Below, in pieces: positions 1 to 9,575 of a stretch of 60,359 nucleotides of DNA (positions within the stretch are counted from its first letter, which is position 1; the number at the start of each line of letters is the position of its first letter). The position numbers were made by a program, and so were the translations under genes. The notes beneath the pieces were generated by a model. It searched no databases. It had not been told where the DNA came from and saw only the letters and a program-made list of their open reading frames with translations. Location: assembly GCA_012033335.1 (NCBI GenBank), contig JAAURB010000020.1:1-60359 (forward strand), given 5' to 3'. The DNA is from Oscillatoriales cyanobacterium RM2_1_1 (lineage in GTDB: Bacteria; Cyanobacteriota; Cyanobacteriia; Cyanobacteriales; Microcoleaceae).

Positions 1-77
1 TGAGAGGAAGGGGGCAGCGCCCCTTCAACCCCCTACATGTATCTTCTGATTAATTGTGCCTAGCTACTTATTCAGAC
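1..77 (+). repeat. Dispersed repeat R2, copy 1 (cut by window edge)
   Basis: This copy runs from a GC-rich stretch (AGGAAGGGGGCAGCGCCCCT) through CCCCCTACATGTATCTTCTG to CTAGCTACTTATT. Nearly the same sequence, inverted, lies at 38761-38885, with more diverged copies at 13541-13653 and 43743-43840. The left part of the element lies outside the window. It sits just past the 3' end of the broken replication gene. No coding capacity is seen. Confidence 0.75.
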
Positions 78-144
78 TAGATAGTTAGTTAGATTAGATA
101 GTCATCAGTCATCATGGGAACCAAAAGTTTTTAAAATCTGATTT

Positions 145-3100
145 TTAAAATCGGAGATGCAACTGCTCAAACTCCGCTTCTACAGAGTCAACCGTTCGGG
201 TCTGAACCAGGGGTTGATCCAGGTTAGGGGTTCCTACCTCAGGACATTGCCCCGCAAACAACAACCATTGCTCGAATACCAAAAACCGACCATCCTGGGG
301 CATACTAACTTGATACACCCGGATCCGCTTGTGTTGCTGGCGTTCGCACCGGATCATGTGCAATCCGTAGCCTACTTTATTCAGTAGACGGCGGATAATG
401 GTAATCGGACTTGAATTTTTAGCCAACCCTATGCCAAGAATAAATCGAGTGGCTATGGGATCGCCCAGGGCCAAGGCCGCCATCACTTGCAGATCGAGAT
501 CAGTATTTCGCAGTTCGCGCTCGGGATTTTGCAGCAGCGCCGGAACCCCAAGCAGCTCCATCATGCCGATCAAAGCCCCAAATTGAGAGCGGTTAAAGTC
601 TGGGCCAAATAGATGGCCCTCCCCCTGATTCAACAATCGCTGGGCCATCAGGGCATCCCGGCCCTTGAGGTAGGCCCGACCTACGGTGAGAAAGTAGTGA
701 ATTCGCAGTTGGTCGTACCAGTTCTGATCATCCTTAATCACTAGATCAGGGGTAACGGGGATGCCGTAGCGGGATTTCAACTCGTATTTACGTTGCGATC
801 GCCGTTCATCTGGAGTCTTAATCAACTGTTTTTGCAGGGCGTAATACTGATAGCCACTCAAATCCGGCGCGATTATAATCGCCTGACATTCTCCCTGGTA
901 GTTCTGATCTCGCACTGCCGCCACCATATCAGCCAGGGTCGGGCGAGTCGTCAGGCGATTCGTGGTTTTGGCTTCCGTGTCCAGGGAGCTTGGGGTTTTG
1001 GCAGAGTCTGGAATGGCTTCTAGAATTTGATGGCCTTCCATCGCCAGACCAGAGATTACCGCCTCCCGGTAACCGTTCATTGCTGCATTAAATCGCACTG
1101 CCATCTTGGCCCAACCCCGGAGAGATTCTGCCTGGAAGCCGATTTCTAGATCGTCTAATCCCTCAAAATCAGACTGCTGCAACATCCGGATATTCAATTG
1201 CGTCAGGCGATGACCACAGCCTAATAAGCTTGTCATGGAGATCGAACCATTGCCAATGGTATTGAATCCCCTAGGCGCAACCCAGAGGTACCGGGGAACA
1301 TTGTCTCGAACCCGCCCGAGGGCCTGGCGCACACTATTCTCGGCTTGCACCCCCTGGGCAATCCCCCAGACCGAGGTAAAATGACCTCGCCTGTCAATGC
1401 TAACCCCCGTCTCAATACAGGGTGAGGCCAGCACAATGTCATAATCGGGCAGCATCTGATTCAAGTCCTGAATGCAGCCATAGGCGGGATGGTTGGGGTC
1501 AGCAAGGGAGTCTGAATCAATCCGAAGAATTTTTTTTCTCCGGAAACTGGGTTTGGAGATAAGCCTCCAGCGTGCAGGTTCCCCATTTACTGGCAACCTT
1601 TTGGGCCGATAGACAAACAAAGGGTTTGCCTCCCTCAAGAATATGTTGTTCCAGGTCGTGGACTAATTGTTTCGGGGTTTTGCCCGAGTAAGGATAAACA
1701 GCCCAGGCTTCGGCATCACCAGGCTTCCAGGTATTCTCAATCACCCAGGGAAGCTGTTCTACTCCCGCCAGGGTCAGGAGATAATCTAGGGAAACATCAC
1801 TCAAATCCGCATCGGCCACAATCACCTGACCCTTGGCCCCCAGGGTATGTTGCATCAGATTTTTCAAAGACTTCAGTACGGCCACCCGCTGATTGCGGCA
1901 GGTCTCAGAATTGAGCCCATGCCAGAGTACCTGTTCGACTTCATCAATGATCACTAGGGCATCTCTCCAGGATTCCGGGTTGAAGCCAACGCTGGAATCG
2001 GGATAGAGAGAATCAATACAGATGCCATAACCCTTGGGAGCCGCAGCGGTTCCCCCTGAATTCCCCGGGGGAACGGGAAGGTTGAGCTGGCTGTTCCCGA
2101 CTTCATCCTGGGCCAAAGGGGAGCGGTAACTTTTCAAGCCAAACCGTTGACAGAGGGCTTCTACCAGACGCACTCGATGACTGATTACCAGAACCCGTTG
2201 ACCTTGCTCGATGGCTTGGTGCACCCAACGGTCTAGCAGTTGGGTTTTGCCGGTGCCTTTCGGAGATTTGATGCCTACCAGACGGGCAGTAGCAGGGCGT
2301 TCCAGGTTACTCAGGTAACGTTCATCTACCCGCAGACTGGCGGGATAAGTCAACCGGTTGAAGGATAAAGCTCGCCAGGTGTCCAAGGGCAGGGCATCCC
2401 CATAGGCTTGATCGAATGCAGCTTTCCCATGGGCAGCGATCAGATCGTCCACTCCTTTCCCTAGGGCCGGATCCCAGGTCACCACTTTCACTTCACACCC
2501 CTGGCAATTGAGCAGATAGCCCAACTGCTGAATGGCGGTGTCTACGGCTTTGACGGTTTGGGGCTTAGAGTCCTGGTCAAAGACAATGTAAATTTTGCGG
2601 TTGCTGACAGCTAGTTTCTGTAACGGCGGAATCAGATGGGACTTGCCGGTGCGATGGCCCCATGTATCCCGGGGAACCCGATAGCCGTTATGGACTCCGG
2701 GGAGGCGATCGCCGCATATCCCGCTGTCAGCAAAGCTCCTGCTTTTTTAGCGCCCTCGGTAATGCATAGAGGCACTTCAGGATGGTGGGCAACCCAGTCC
2801 CAGAACCCTAAATCTGGGGAGTCAGCCTGAACCTGACCCGGAGCAAGGGAAAACTGTGACCGTTGGGCAATGGTCTGCCAGATGGCTTCAGTCACCTTCA
2901 GGGCAAATATCCCTGTTGCCTTCTGGGGGGGTGTTCGTATTTGATTAATTTCTCGCCCTGGGAATCCAGCCGGGGAGTAATAGGCTTGAAGCAGCCCCAA
3001 GAATCATCTTCCCCGGTCAGGATATCCACTCCAGAACACCACCAACCCCCATCAAATACATGCTGGTAGCGATGGAGCAGAGAGCTAGAAACGCGACCAT

Positions 3101-3230
3101 CGTTGCGCCGGGGCAAGGTATTGGCACACAACAAATAACTTAACGGGCGATCGCCAGCTAGGGCAGTAACATTGAGAGAGGTGAGCTGTGGATCAACGCA
3201 GCTCGCTTGCCATTCGGATAGGTGATGCAT
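145..3230 (-). pseudogene. Plasmid replication protein, CyRepA1 family, broken by three frameshifts
   Basis: Four consecutive reading-frame pieces together make one CyRepA1-type replication protein of about 1,000 residues. The N-terminal piece has the family start (HHLSEWQASCVDP). The next has the Toprim-like segment CITEGAKKAGALLTAGYAAI. The third has a helicase core with Walker A (SPKGTGKTQLL) and Walker B (LVIIDEVEQV). The last has a later helicase motif (LASPCIETGVSIDRRG). The joins are single-base lesions: a G7 run at 2925-2931 that needs one more base, one missing base beside the HIP1 site at 2705-2712, and a T8 run at 1530-1537 with one base too many. The family normally initiates replication of cyanobacterial plasmids, but copies also sit in chromosomes. 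Here it lies among housekeeping genes, so it is probably a relic of an integrated plasmid or element. Family call is sure; loss of function is likely unless the indels are sequencing errors. Confidence 0.85.
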
Positions 3231-3283
3231 GGTACTCCAGATTTAGCGTCTTGGATTTCCAGAATACACCATATCTAGTGGTA

Positions 3284-3313
3284 GTAGTGTCAGATTACGA
3301 ACTTTAACACTAC
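3284..3313. promoter_or_regulatory. Inverted repeat upstream of the replication gene
   Basis: GTAGTGT at 3284-3290 is matched by ACACTAC at 3307-3313, a perfect 7-bp inverted repeat with a 16-bp spacer. It lies about 55 bp upstream of the start of the CyRepA1 gene. The geometry suits an operator for autoregulation or part of an origin; this is inference from position. Confidence 0.35.
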
Positions 3314-3526
3314 AGATAGCGTGTCAATTGTTATCTAAGCCCATTTAAGGGTTTCAGGCACAGGTTTCAGGCAAAGTCCGCCTGGAATATAGAATTTTTG
3401 GCTTTCAATTTCCGACCACAGGTAACCCGATCGGGCAGGATATTTTTTTTTAAACTTTTTTAACGATCAGTGGGGCATGTCACACCCCACCTTGTTGCCC
3501 TGAAGTTGATATACAGTAGTTTGGGT

Positions 3527-3559
3527 TGAATTTGGTCTGAATTTAATCTGAATTTGATC
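3527..3559. repeat. Three 11-bp direct repeats (iteron-like)
   Basis: TGAATTTGGTC, TGAATTTAATC and TGAATTTGATC follow each other without gaps. The 11-bp unit is about one helical turn, and the array lies about 300 bp upstream of the replication gene start, as iterons would. Three imperfect units are few. A weak 72-codon GTG frame on the minus strand (3467-3685) covers the same DNA but has no recognisable product. The rest of 3231-3786 shows no gene. Confidence 0.35.
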
Positions 3560-3786
3560 TGCGTTAGTGTACTTATCCACGTTGACTGTACTGAGTTGAA
3601 TCACATCGCTATTCAGTAACACCAATTTCTCAGTCTGAATCTTAGCTCTAAACAAATCTGTATCTCGCCAAATGATGTACTTCACGTGGGTGAAAAGCGC
3701 TATATGATGCGGAAGACTCAGGCCCTAGACAAATGTTTATACCTGTACACACTTTTAACTAACAGTAACTTGAAAATTTAAACAAT

Positions 3787-4506
3787 ATGCAAGAATTAAT
3801 GTTTGATTATGGCCAATTACCCTATGGCATGGAAGGCAAGGAATCTGCACAAAACCGTTTTAATTGGCGCTATGAAATGCTATTTACTCGCAATCAGGAG
3901 TTAATTCAGGACAAAGTGATTCTAGACCTAGCCTGTAATAATGGTCGCCTCTCTTATCCTTGTTTAGCCTTAGGAGCCAAAAAAATTATTGGGGTTGAAG
4001 CCAGGCCAGAACTGATTGAAGTGGGAAAAGTTCATCTTCAAGGAACTAAATTTGAGGATAGGATGGAGTTTATTCAGGCCAATCTATTTGACTATTTATC
4101 ATCAGCCAAGAAAGGGGAATTTAATTTAATTTTGTGTTGCGGCTTTTTATACCATACGGTCAGGCAAGTTGAGTTTTTTAGACTGATCAAATAATTGGCT
4201 CCTGACCACATGATTATCGATACCAACGTTGCTACAAACTACATCTGGTATGGACTAAAAAGTTTCTTCCAAAAGCCTCCTATGTTGTACATGATTATAG
4301 AGAATCCTGAAAAGACAAGTGATACAACAGATGATGATGGGGTTGCATTCTGGCCAACTTGTTCATTTCTGGAGTCAATGTTTGATATCATCGGTTACAA
4401 ACACCGCCGGATTGAATATTCTGCCAGGGATATTAAGGATTGGTCTGGTATGGCAGACTATAAAAGAGGTTATAGAGCTTCCTATGTGGGATATCGTCAG
4501 GATTGA
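3787..4506 (+). pseudogene. SAM-dependent methyltransferase with an in-frame stop
   Basis: This is a class I methyltransferase reading frame of about 239 codons. The SAM-binding motif I is ILDLACNNGRLSYP near residues 44-57, followed by an acidic strand end (IGVEARPE). A TAA at 4192-4194 interrupts it after LIK, and the same frame continues with LAPDHMIIDTN, so a single change such as CAA to TAA explains the break. The C-terminal half keeps a plausible methyltransferase ending. The codon and base composition is more AT-rich than the flanking genes, which suggests recent acquisition. An R1 repeat begins about 10 bp after the stop. The substrate is unknown. Read-through or a sequencing error are the alternatives to a pseudogene. 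Confidence 0.75.
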
Positions 4507-4516
4507 GATTCCTTTA

Positions 4517-4617
4517 TACAGCGTTTCTCGTGCTGCTGGGGTACAGAAGTTATTGGCGCAGTGCGCCAATAACTTCCAAATCCTTAACCTCACAGGATTG
4601 AACATTGCCGTAACCTT
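4517..4617 (+). repeat. Dispersed hairpin repeat R1, copy 1
   Basis: The left flank (TACAGCGTTTCTCGTGCTGC) and right flank (CCAAATCC...AGGATTGA) match the other R1 copies at 43641-43740, 46291-46389 and 50014-50106. The centre is a perfect 15-bp inverted repeat (4546-4560 with 4562-4576). Its arm sequence, GAAGTTATTGGCGCA, differs from the GAGGTGGCGGCGC arm of the other copies, yet pairing is complete. Confidence 0.8.
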
Positions 4618-4722
4618 CCTGGAAAAAGAGGAATATAGAGAGAATTATCGAATCAAAGTATTTTAATATCGTTTAAGTGTCCCCATGCGTTGCTGCCCAA
4701 AGCTGCAATAAAGTGAGAGAAA

Positions 4723-5397
4723 ATGACCGTGCGAATTTTGCTCGTTGAAGATGAAGCGGCTCTGGCCCAATTTCTCAAGCAGGAACTCACCTACGAAGGC
4801 TATGAAGTCGCTGTTGAACAAGACGGCATGGGTGGATTGGTAGCAGCCCGGGAATCAAACCCGGATTTGCTGATTCTGGACTGGATGTTGCCGCGATTGT
4901 CTGGGGTAGAGATTTGTCGGCGCTTGCGTTCAAGCCACAGCACCGTGCCAATTATTTTGCTCACCGCCAAAGATGAAGTGGGCGATCGCGTTTCTGGACT
5001 GGATTCGGGAGCCGACGACTACATTGTCAAACCCTTCAGTTTAGAGGAATTTCTTGCCCGGGTACGGGCCCACGTCCGCCGCCTGCAAGATCCCAATCCG
5101 GATATTCTCCAGTTTGATGATCTGACCCTGAATCGCCGTACCCGGGAAGTCCATCGGGCCAGTCGCGGGATTGAGCTGACCGCCAAGGAGTTTGACCTGC
5201 TGGAATATCTGATCAGTCATCCCCGGCAGGTACTGACCCGAGATCAGATTCTTGAAAAAGTCTGGGGCTATGACTTTATGGGGGATTCCAATATTATCGA
5301 AGTGTATATTCGCTATCTCCGATTGAAGCTAGAGGCGAAGCGGGAGACCCGGTTGATTCATACCGTTCGCAGTGTGGGCTATGTCCTGCGAGAGTAG
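4723..5397 (+). CDS. OmpR/PhoB-type two-component response regulator
   Basis: The 224-residue protein has an N-terminal receiver domain with the acidic pocket (VEDE, residues 8-11), the phosphoacceptor Asp53 in ILDWMLP, Thr81 and Lys103 (IVKPF). The C-terminal half (from about 125) is a winged-helix DNA-binding domain with ELTAKEFDLLEYL and the wing VRSVGYVLRE. No histidine kinase lies nearby, so it is an orphan regulator here. Cyanobacteria have many paralogues and I cannot say which one this is or what it controls. It starts at ATG 4723 and is followed after 20 bp by a methyltransferase gene on the same strand. Confidence 0.93.
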   Translation: MTVRILLVEDEAALAQFLKQELTYEGYEVAVEQDGMGGLVAARESNPDLLILDWMLPRLSGVEICRRLRSSHSTVPIILLTAKDEVGDRVSGLDSGADDYIVKPFSLEEFLARVRAHVRRLQDPNPDILQFDDLTLNRRTREVHRASRGIELTAKEFDLLEYLISHPRQVLTRDQILEKVWGYDFMGDSNIIEVYIRYLRLKLEAKRETRLIHTVRSVGYVLRE

Positions 5398-5417
5398 GGG
5401 ATAGAACCAAAAACTAT

Positions 5418-6029
5418 ATGGATGAACGCCAATTTTCCCCTGCAACTGACCGCAACCGCCAGCCTATTTTAGAGGTATTACAGCGGGTGTTACCCCCTGA
5501 TGGCATGATTTTAGAAATTGCCAGCGGCACAGGACAACATTCGGTATTTTTTGCCCCCCATTTTCCGGCTCAAATCTGGTTGCCTTCCGATCTGAACCCT
5601 AGAAATCTCAGCAGTATTCTGGCCTGGCAAAGTCGTGAACCTGCGGATAATTTACTGCCCCCGATCACCCTGAATGCTAGCGCTTCCACTTGGCCAGTAG
5701 AAACTACAGAATTTCAGATCGCAGCCATTGTTAATATCAACATGATTCACATTTCTCCCTGGTCAGTATGCCTGGGATTATTGGCGGGGGCAAATCGGGT
5801 ATTGCCATCCGGGGGAGTTCTCTATCTCTACGGCCCTTTTAAGCAAGGGGGACAACATACGGCCCTGAGTAATGCAGCCTTTGACCAATCTCTCCAACTG
5901 CAAAACCCAACCTGGGGGGTTCGAGATCTAGATGAGGTGATCGCGGTGGCTCAAACCAAACAGTTGAAGTTAATTGAAGTGGCTCCAATGCCAGCAAACA
6001 ATTTGTCTGTCATTTTTCACAAAATCTAG
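5418..6029 (+). CDS. DUF938 family SAM-dependent methyltransferase
   Basis: The 203-residue protein has the usual DUF938 length and start (DERQFSPATDRNRQPILEVL). The glycine-rich SAM site ILEIASGTGQHSVFF lies near residues 31-45, and NINMIHISPW and GGVLYLYGPFK are later conserved segments. The family is a soluble methyltransferase-like fold of unknown substrate, common in bacteria. It may be cotranscribed with the response regulator just upstream. Confidence 0.9.
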   Translation: MDERQFSPATDRNRQPILEVLQRVLPPDGMILEIASGTGQHSVFFAPHFPAQIWLPSDLNPRNLSSILAWQSREPADNLLPPITLNASASTWPVETTEFQIAAIVNINMIHISPWSVCLGLLAGANRVLPSGGVLYLYGPFKQGGQHTALSNAAFDQSLQLQNPTWGVRDLDEVIAVAQTKQLKLIEVAPMPANNLSVIFHKI

Positions 6030-6118
6030 ACATTAACCCATCTGGCTGAGAAGCCGGAAATATTTGGAGCGATCCGGAGAATCTCCACGGGTAATCTTTG
6101 ACTTGCGTGAAGAGGATG

Positions 6119-8030
6119 TCAGGCTGGAGTGAATCCAAAAACCCTGGCATAGAAGCGATATTCTTCCTCCAGGGTGCGCTTAATTGTTTCAGCCCGGCGA
6201 AATCCATGCTGCTCCCCTTCGTAAGCAATGTATTCAACATCTAAACCTTTGGATTTCAATGCTTCCACCATTTTTTCAGCTTGATTGGGGGGAACCACCT
6301 TGTCTTCCAATCCCTGAAAGAAAATCACCGGGCAGGAGAGTTGCTCCGTTGCATAGATGGGCGATCGCGCCCGGTAAATATCTTGACAAGCAGGATAGGG
6401 CCCAACTAAACGATCTAGATAGCGGGACTCAAACTTATGGGTATCTCTTGCCAGGGCTTCTAGGTCACTGACCCCATAGTAGCTGGCCCCGGCTTTGAAA
6501 ACAGTTGTAAATGTCAAAGCGCAGAGGGTCGTATAACCCCCAGCGCTCCCTCCAGCGATCGCCAGGCGATTTTCATCGACTAAGCCCTGCTGCGCCAGAT
6601 ACCGAGCCCCATTGGCGCAGTCTTCTACATCAACAATGCCCCAATGATCCTGTAGCCGTTGACGATACTCCCGTCCATAGCCCGTACTGCCCCCGTCAGT
6701 TGACATCTAGCACCGCAAAACCCCGGCTTGTCCAGTATTGGATTTTGAGGTTGAGGGCGCTGGAGGTTGCCGCCGTGGGGCCACCATGACTTTTGACGAT
6801 CAGGGGCGGTTTTTCGATCCCATCGGCCCGGTAGCCGGGGTGGGTTGGAGGATAGAAAAAGCCGTAGGCCATTTTTCCTTTTGTGGTCGGGAACTCAATC
6901 GATTGGGGAATGGACAGGTAGCCCCCCTCCAGTTCCAGGGTGCTAGAACGCTTTAAAACGGTTAAATCTCCCGTCAGTGTCAGCTTGACTACAGTGCTCG
7001 GTTCCGTCGGGGAACTCCCTAAAAACAACACCCCATTCCTGGAAGCCTGCACCGATGAAATAGACGTATAGGGAGTTGCAATTGTCTGCCGGGTTTTAGC
7101 CTTCAGATTCAGGCGAGCCAGGTACCATTGACCCGATGTAGTGTAGGTACAGAAAATCTCGTCCTCAGCCGTAAAACCATAGGTAGACATGCCAAACACC
7201 CATTGGGGCAGACCAATCTCAGCCGTCATTTCATCAACGATTTCACTCTGCCCTGCGATGTAGCGATAGAGATTCCACCAATTGGTGCGATCGCTAACGA
7301 AGTACAATATCCCCTCCGGTGACCACTGGGGCTGAAAAATTGACTCGGCCAACCCTCCAGCAATTTTGGTGATATCCGTTAGGAAACCGGCTGAATTGAC
7401 CTGGGCGACAAACAATTCCGTGCCATCCCAGGGCATCTCGGGATGGTTCCAACTGATCCAACAAAGCTGCATCCCATCGGGACTCAGACTAGGAGAGGCA
7501 TAGAAATCGGCCCCCGCCACTAGAACCTGAACGGTTCCAGTGGCCAGATCAATGCTGACCAGGGTGTTGACGGCTTCCCCGGGGGTGCTGTGGTCTTCTC
7601 GGACACAGATCAACCGTTGGCGATGGGAGTCCAGAATGGCATCGGCATAGCGAAATTGGCCTGGGGGAGTCAAAGGTTCCGGGGGAACTGCCGTTGGGGC
7701 AGAAGTTCCTGAAATTACCTGGCGATAAATCCGTTGATCAGCAAAGTTGGAGAAGTAAACCGTTCCGTGATGAACGAGATAAGCACCACCGCCATATTCA
7801 TGCACCCGCGTCCGGACATTAAAACCTGCAGGAGTAATATCTCGTTGCTGACCATCGGTAGACAATTGCACCAGCACATTTCGCCCCTGTTCGGCTGGAC
7901 GACCTTCCAGCCAGTAGATATCTGGCCCATCCCAGGCCAAACTCCCCAGACCAATGGTGCCAGCAACAATCAGATCCGCTGTAACGGGAGATTTCCAGGA
8001 TCCGTAGGGCGCTACTGTTGGAGAGGTCAT
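6119..8030 (-). pseudogene. S9 family serine peptidase (prolyl oligopeptidase type), frameshifted
   Basis: Two frames form one S9 peptidase of about 640 residues. The first (6696-8030) is the N-terminal beta-propeller plus the start of the hydrolase domain, ending in GFAVLDVN followed by a stop. The second (6119-6706) begins in the same conserved strand ([14 protein letters not shown]) and carries the whole catalytic triad: Ser in [10 protein letters not shown], Asp in GLEDKVVPP and His in GEQHGFRR. Removing one C at about 6697 restores [12 protein letters not shown], the normal family sequence. The break separates substrate-gating propeller from triad, so neither piece should work alone. The family cleaves short peptides or releases N-terminal dipeptides in the cytoplasm. 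Either a real pseudogene or a one-base sequencing error. Confidence 0.88.
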
Positions 8031-8158
8031 ATTACTTCGCTGAGTGTTTTGTCGGAGAAAACTTTACTGCAAGACTACAAACCTGAGAATTGAATAATAT
8101 CAATTTTTATGGCCTGGGTTGAAACATCTGAGCCAATCCCAGTATCCAGCATAAACCC

Positions 8159-8452
8159 TTAATGCAAGAACTTTCGAACCCGATATTCATAGCCTTTGGC
8201 AATGGGAAATTTTAGATCTCCCATCTGTTGGTCGAGTTGATCGATTTTAGCCTGAGGCACTGACTTCCAATCCTCACGAGTTTGCCAGCGAATCACTAAA
8301 ATCACTTTATCCTGGAATGGATCACTCCAAACTTCCTTGCCGATATAACCTGGAGAGGTTTTGAGCCCCTCAGTCCAGACCTCTTCATCCCGTTTGATAA
8401 AGGCTTCCTGCTGCGCTTTCGGCACATCAAATTCCAACCATTCGATCACCAT
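8159..8452 (-). CDS. TIGR03792-type small dimeric alpha/beta-barrel protein
   Basis: This 97-residue protein matches the cyanobacterial family TIGR03792, a ferredoxin-like fold related to antibiotic-biosynthesis monooxygenases. Typical segments are VIEWLEFDVP, EEVWTEGLKTSPGYIGKEVW and VILVIRWQTREDWK. No enzyme activity is established for the family. It lies 39 bp downstream of a DUF937 gene on the same strand and could be cotranscribed. Confidence 0.85.
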   Translation of the reverse strand: MVIEWLEFDVPKAQQEAFIKRDEEVWTEGLKTSPGYIGKEVWSDPFQDKVILVIRWQTREDWKSVPQAKIDQLDQQMGDLKFPIAKGYEYRVRKFLH

Positions 8453-8491
8453 ACGCTTCTAGCTAACCCGCCACTTTGATGTCCTATCGAT

Positions 8492-9016
8492 CTAACCCAA
8501 AAACTTCCCCGCCATCCGCATCGCATCAGCAACATCAACATCCCCATCTCCATCTGCATCCAGGAAATTGTTGAGAACCTGGTTATTGCCTCCTTTGGCA
8601 GGATTGCGAGGGTCGGTTCCAGTACTGAGTAGACCCAACACAACTGGAATCAACAGGGGCAACAATCCCTGAATCGTATTCGCACTGATACCTGTGCGCT
8701 GAGCAATAGCCTGGGCGATTTGAGCCTGTTGCTGTTGGGGAAAAAGGAAATTCACGGCGCTGGGGTTAGCTCGAGTGCCACTGAACTGATTGACTAAAGA
8801 CTGAACCGCATCAGCTCCCTGATTACTCCGTTTGTCCTGAAGTGCGGAGCGGACATAACCCCCTAGCATAGACATTGTAGTCTGGGTATTTTCAGGGGAG
8901 AGATTCTGGCTATTGGCAAGTTGCTGAACCGTATTTACAATTCCGCCAACCTGATCCTTACTGGCTTGCGAATTCGGATCATTGATGGCGGAGAGGATCT
9001 GATCGAAGAGTCCCAT
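8492..9016 (-). CDS. DUF937 protein with C-terminal EF-hand-like calcium loop
   Basis: The 174-residue protein starts with MGLFDQILSAINDPN, typical of cyanobacterial DUF937 proteins. Helical, glutamine-rich segments follow (residues 20-110), then a hydrophobic stretch, LLPLLIPVVLGLL. The C-terminus has DADGDGDVDVADAM, an EF-hand or dockerin-like calcium-binding loop. The function is unknown. It is followed by the TIGR03792 gene. Confidence 0.85.
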   Translation of the reverse strand: MGLFDQILSAINDPNSQASKDQVGGIVNTVQQLANSQNLSPENTQTTMSMLGGYVRSALQDKRSNQGADAVQSLVNQFSGTRANPSAVNFLFPQQQQAQIAQAIAQRTGISANTIQGLLPLLIPVVLGLLSTGTDPRNPAKGGNNQVLNNFLDADGDGDVDVADAMRMAGKFLG

Positions 9017-9125
9017 AGCGTTCAGTTGGATGAGGTAAACACTGTTAGTCTACCTTGATTTGGGTTCACTTGACTGGGTCGATAGGGCCCGTAAAAATCG
9101 AACCCACCCTGCCGCTCTACTTTCC

Positions 9126-9284
9126 CTAGTCGTTCCCTAAACACCAAGACAAAAGAAGACCTATGATCCCCAACCCAAGCCATCGGGGCCAGTGCAACCA
9201 GCTAATCCAGTCCAAAGGTTCAAACATCAGGCCCACCATCAAGACATTCAGCAGCAGAAAAATTAACGCTAGGATACTTCCCAT
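9126..9284 (-). CDS. Small two-helix membrane protein, 52 residues
   Basis: An ATG-initiated frame of 52 codons encodes two hydrophobic helices, SILALIFLLLNVLMVGLMF and WLGLGIIGLLLSWCLG, joined by a tryptophan-rich turn (EPLDWISWLHWPRW). This is the layout of a small inner- or thylakoid-membrane protein. It stands alone between the DUF937 gene and cysE. I do not recognise a named family. The hydrophobic pattern and absence of a competing gene support it. From 9285 to 9490 the DNA is AT-rich without a gene. Confidence 0.6.
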   Translation of the reverse strand: MGSILALIFLLLNVLMVGLMFEPLDWISWLHWPRWLGLGIIGLLLSWCLGND

Positions 9285-9490
9285 CGTGAGCAATCCCCCT
9301 CTCTTTTACAGGTACTTTTCTAACTATTTATCATTTACCTTAAACTTATAGGTATTGTAGGTATTGTAATTATCAGTACCGCAATTATAAGTGAATTGAC
9401 TTATGGCAATCACAAATAATTTATGAGATAGGGTGAAGGGAGTCACGTTCCCCAGTTAGGAGACTTTTCCCAAACCCGCCCTCATTTTTT

Positions 9491-9529
9491 CGGGATTGGT
9501 TCTCGGGATTGGTTCTCGGGATTGATTTA
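9491..9529. repeat. Three tandem 13-bp repeats upstream of cysE
   Basis: CGGGATTGGTTCT occurs twice in tandem, and a third degenerate unit (CGGGATTGATTTA) follows. The array ends 46 bp before the start codon of the serine acetyltransferase gene, within the expected promoter or leader. Slippage could change promoter spacing. Confidence 0.7.
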
Positions 9530-9575
9530 GAACTGCTATAACAACCTTTGGCGCGTATCATTCTGGTGCATAGTT

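Noticed and set aside
3467-3685. 72-codon minus-strand frame upstream of CyRepA1
   Set aside because: GTG start without a good ribosome-binding site, product not recognised, and the DNA is largely 11-bp repeats, so I treat it as non-coding.
4319-4666. 115-codon frame after the broken methyltransferase
   Set aside because: It overlaps the methyltransferase in another frame and then runs through the R1 hairpin; not a real gene.
5418-6029. DUF938 methyltransferase as part of a defence or modification system
   Set aside because: It is a widespread housekeeping-like family beside a regulator, with no restriction or defence gene nearby.
9491-9529. Tandem repeats as a possible CRISPR
   Set aside because: The 13-bp units abut with no spacers, and no cas genes are in the window.
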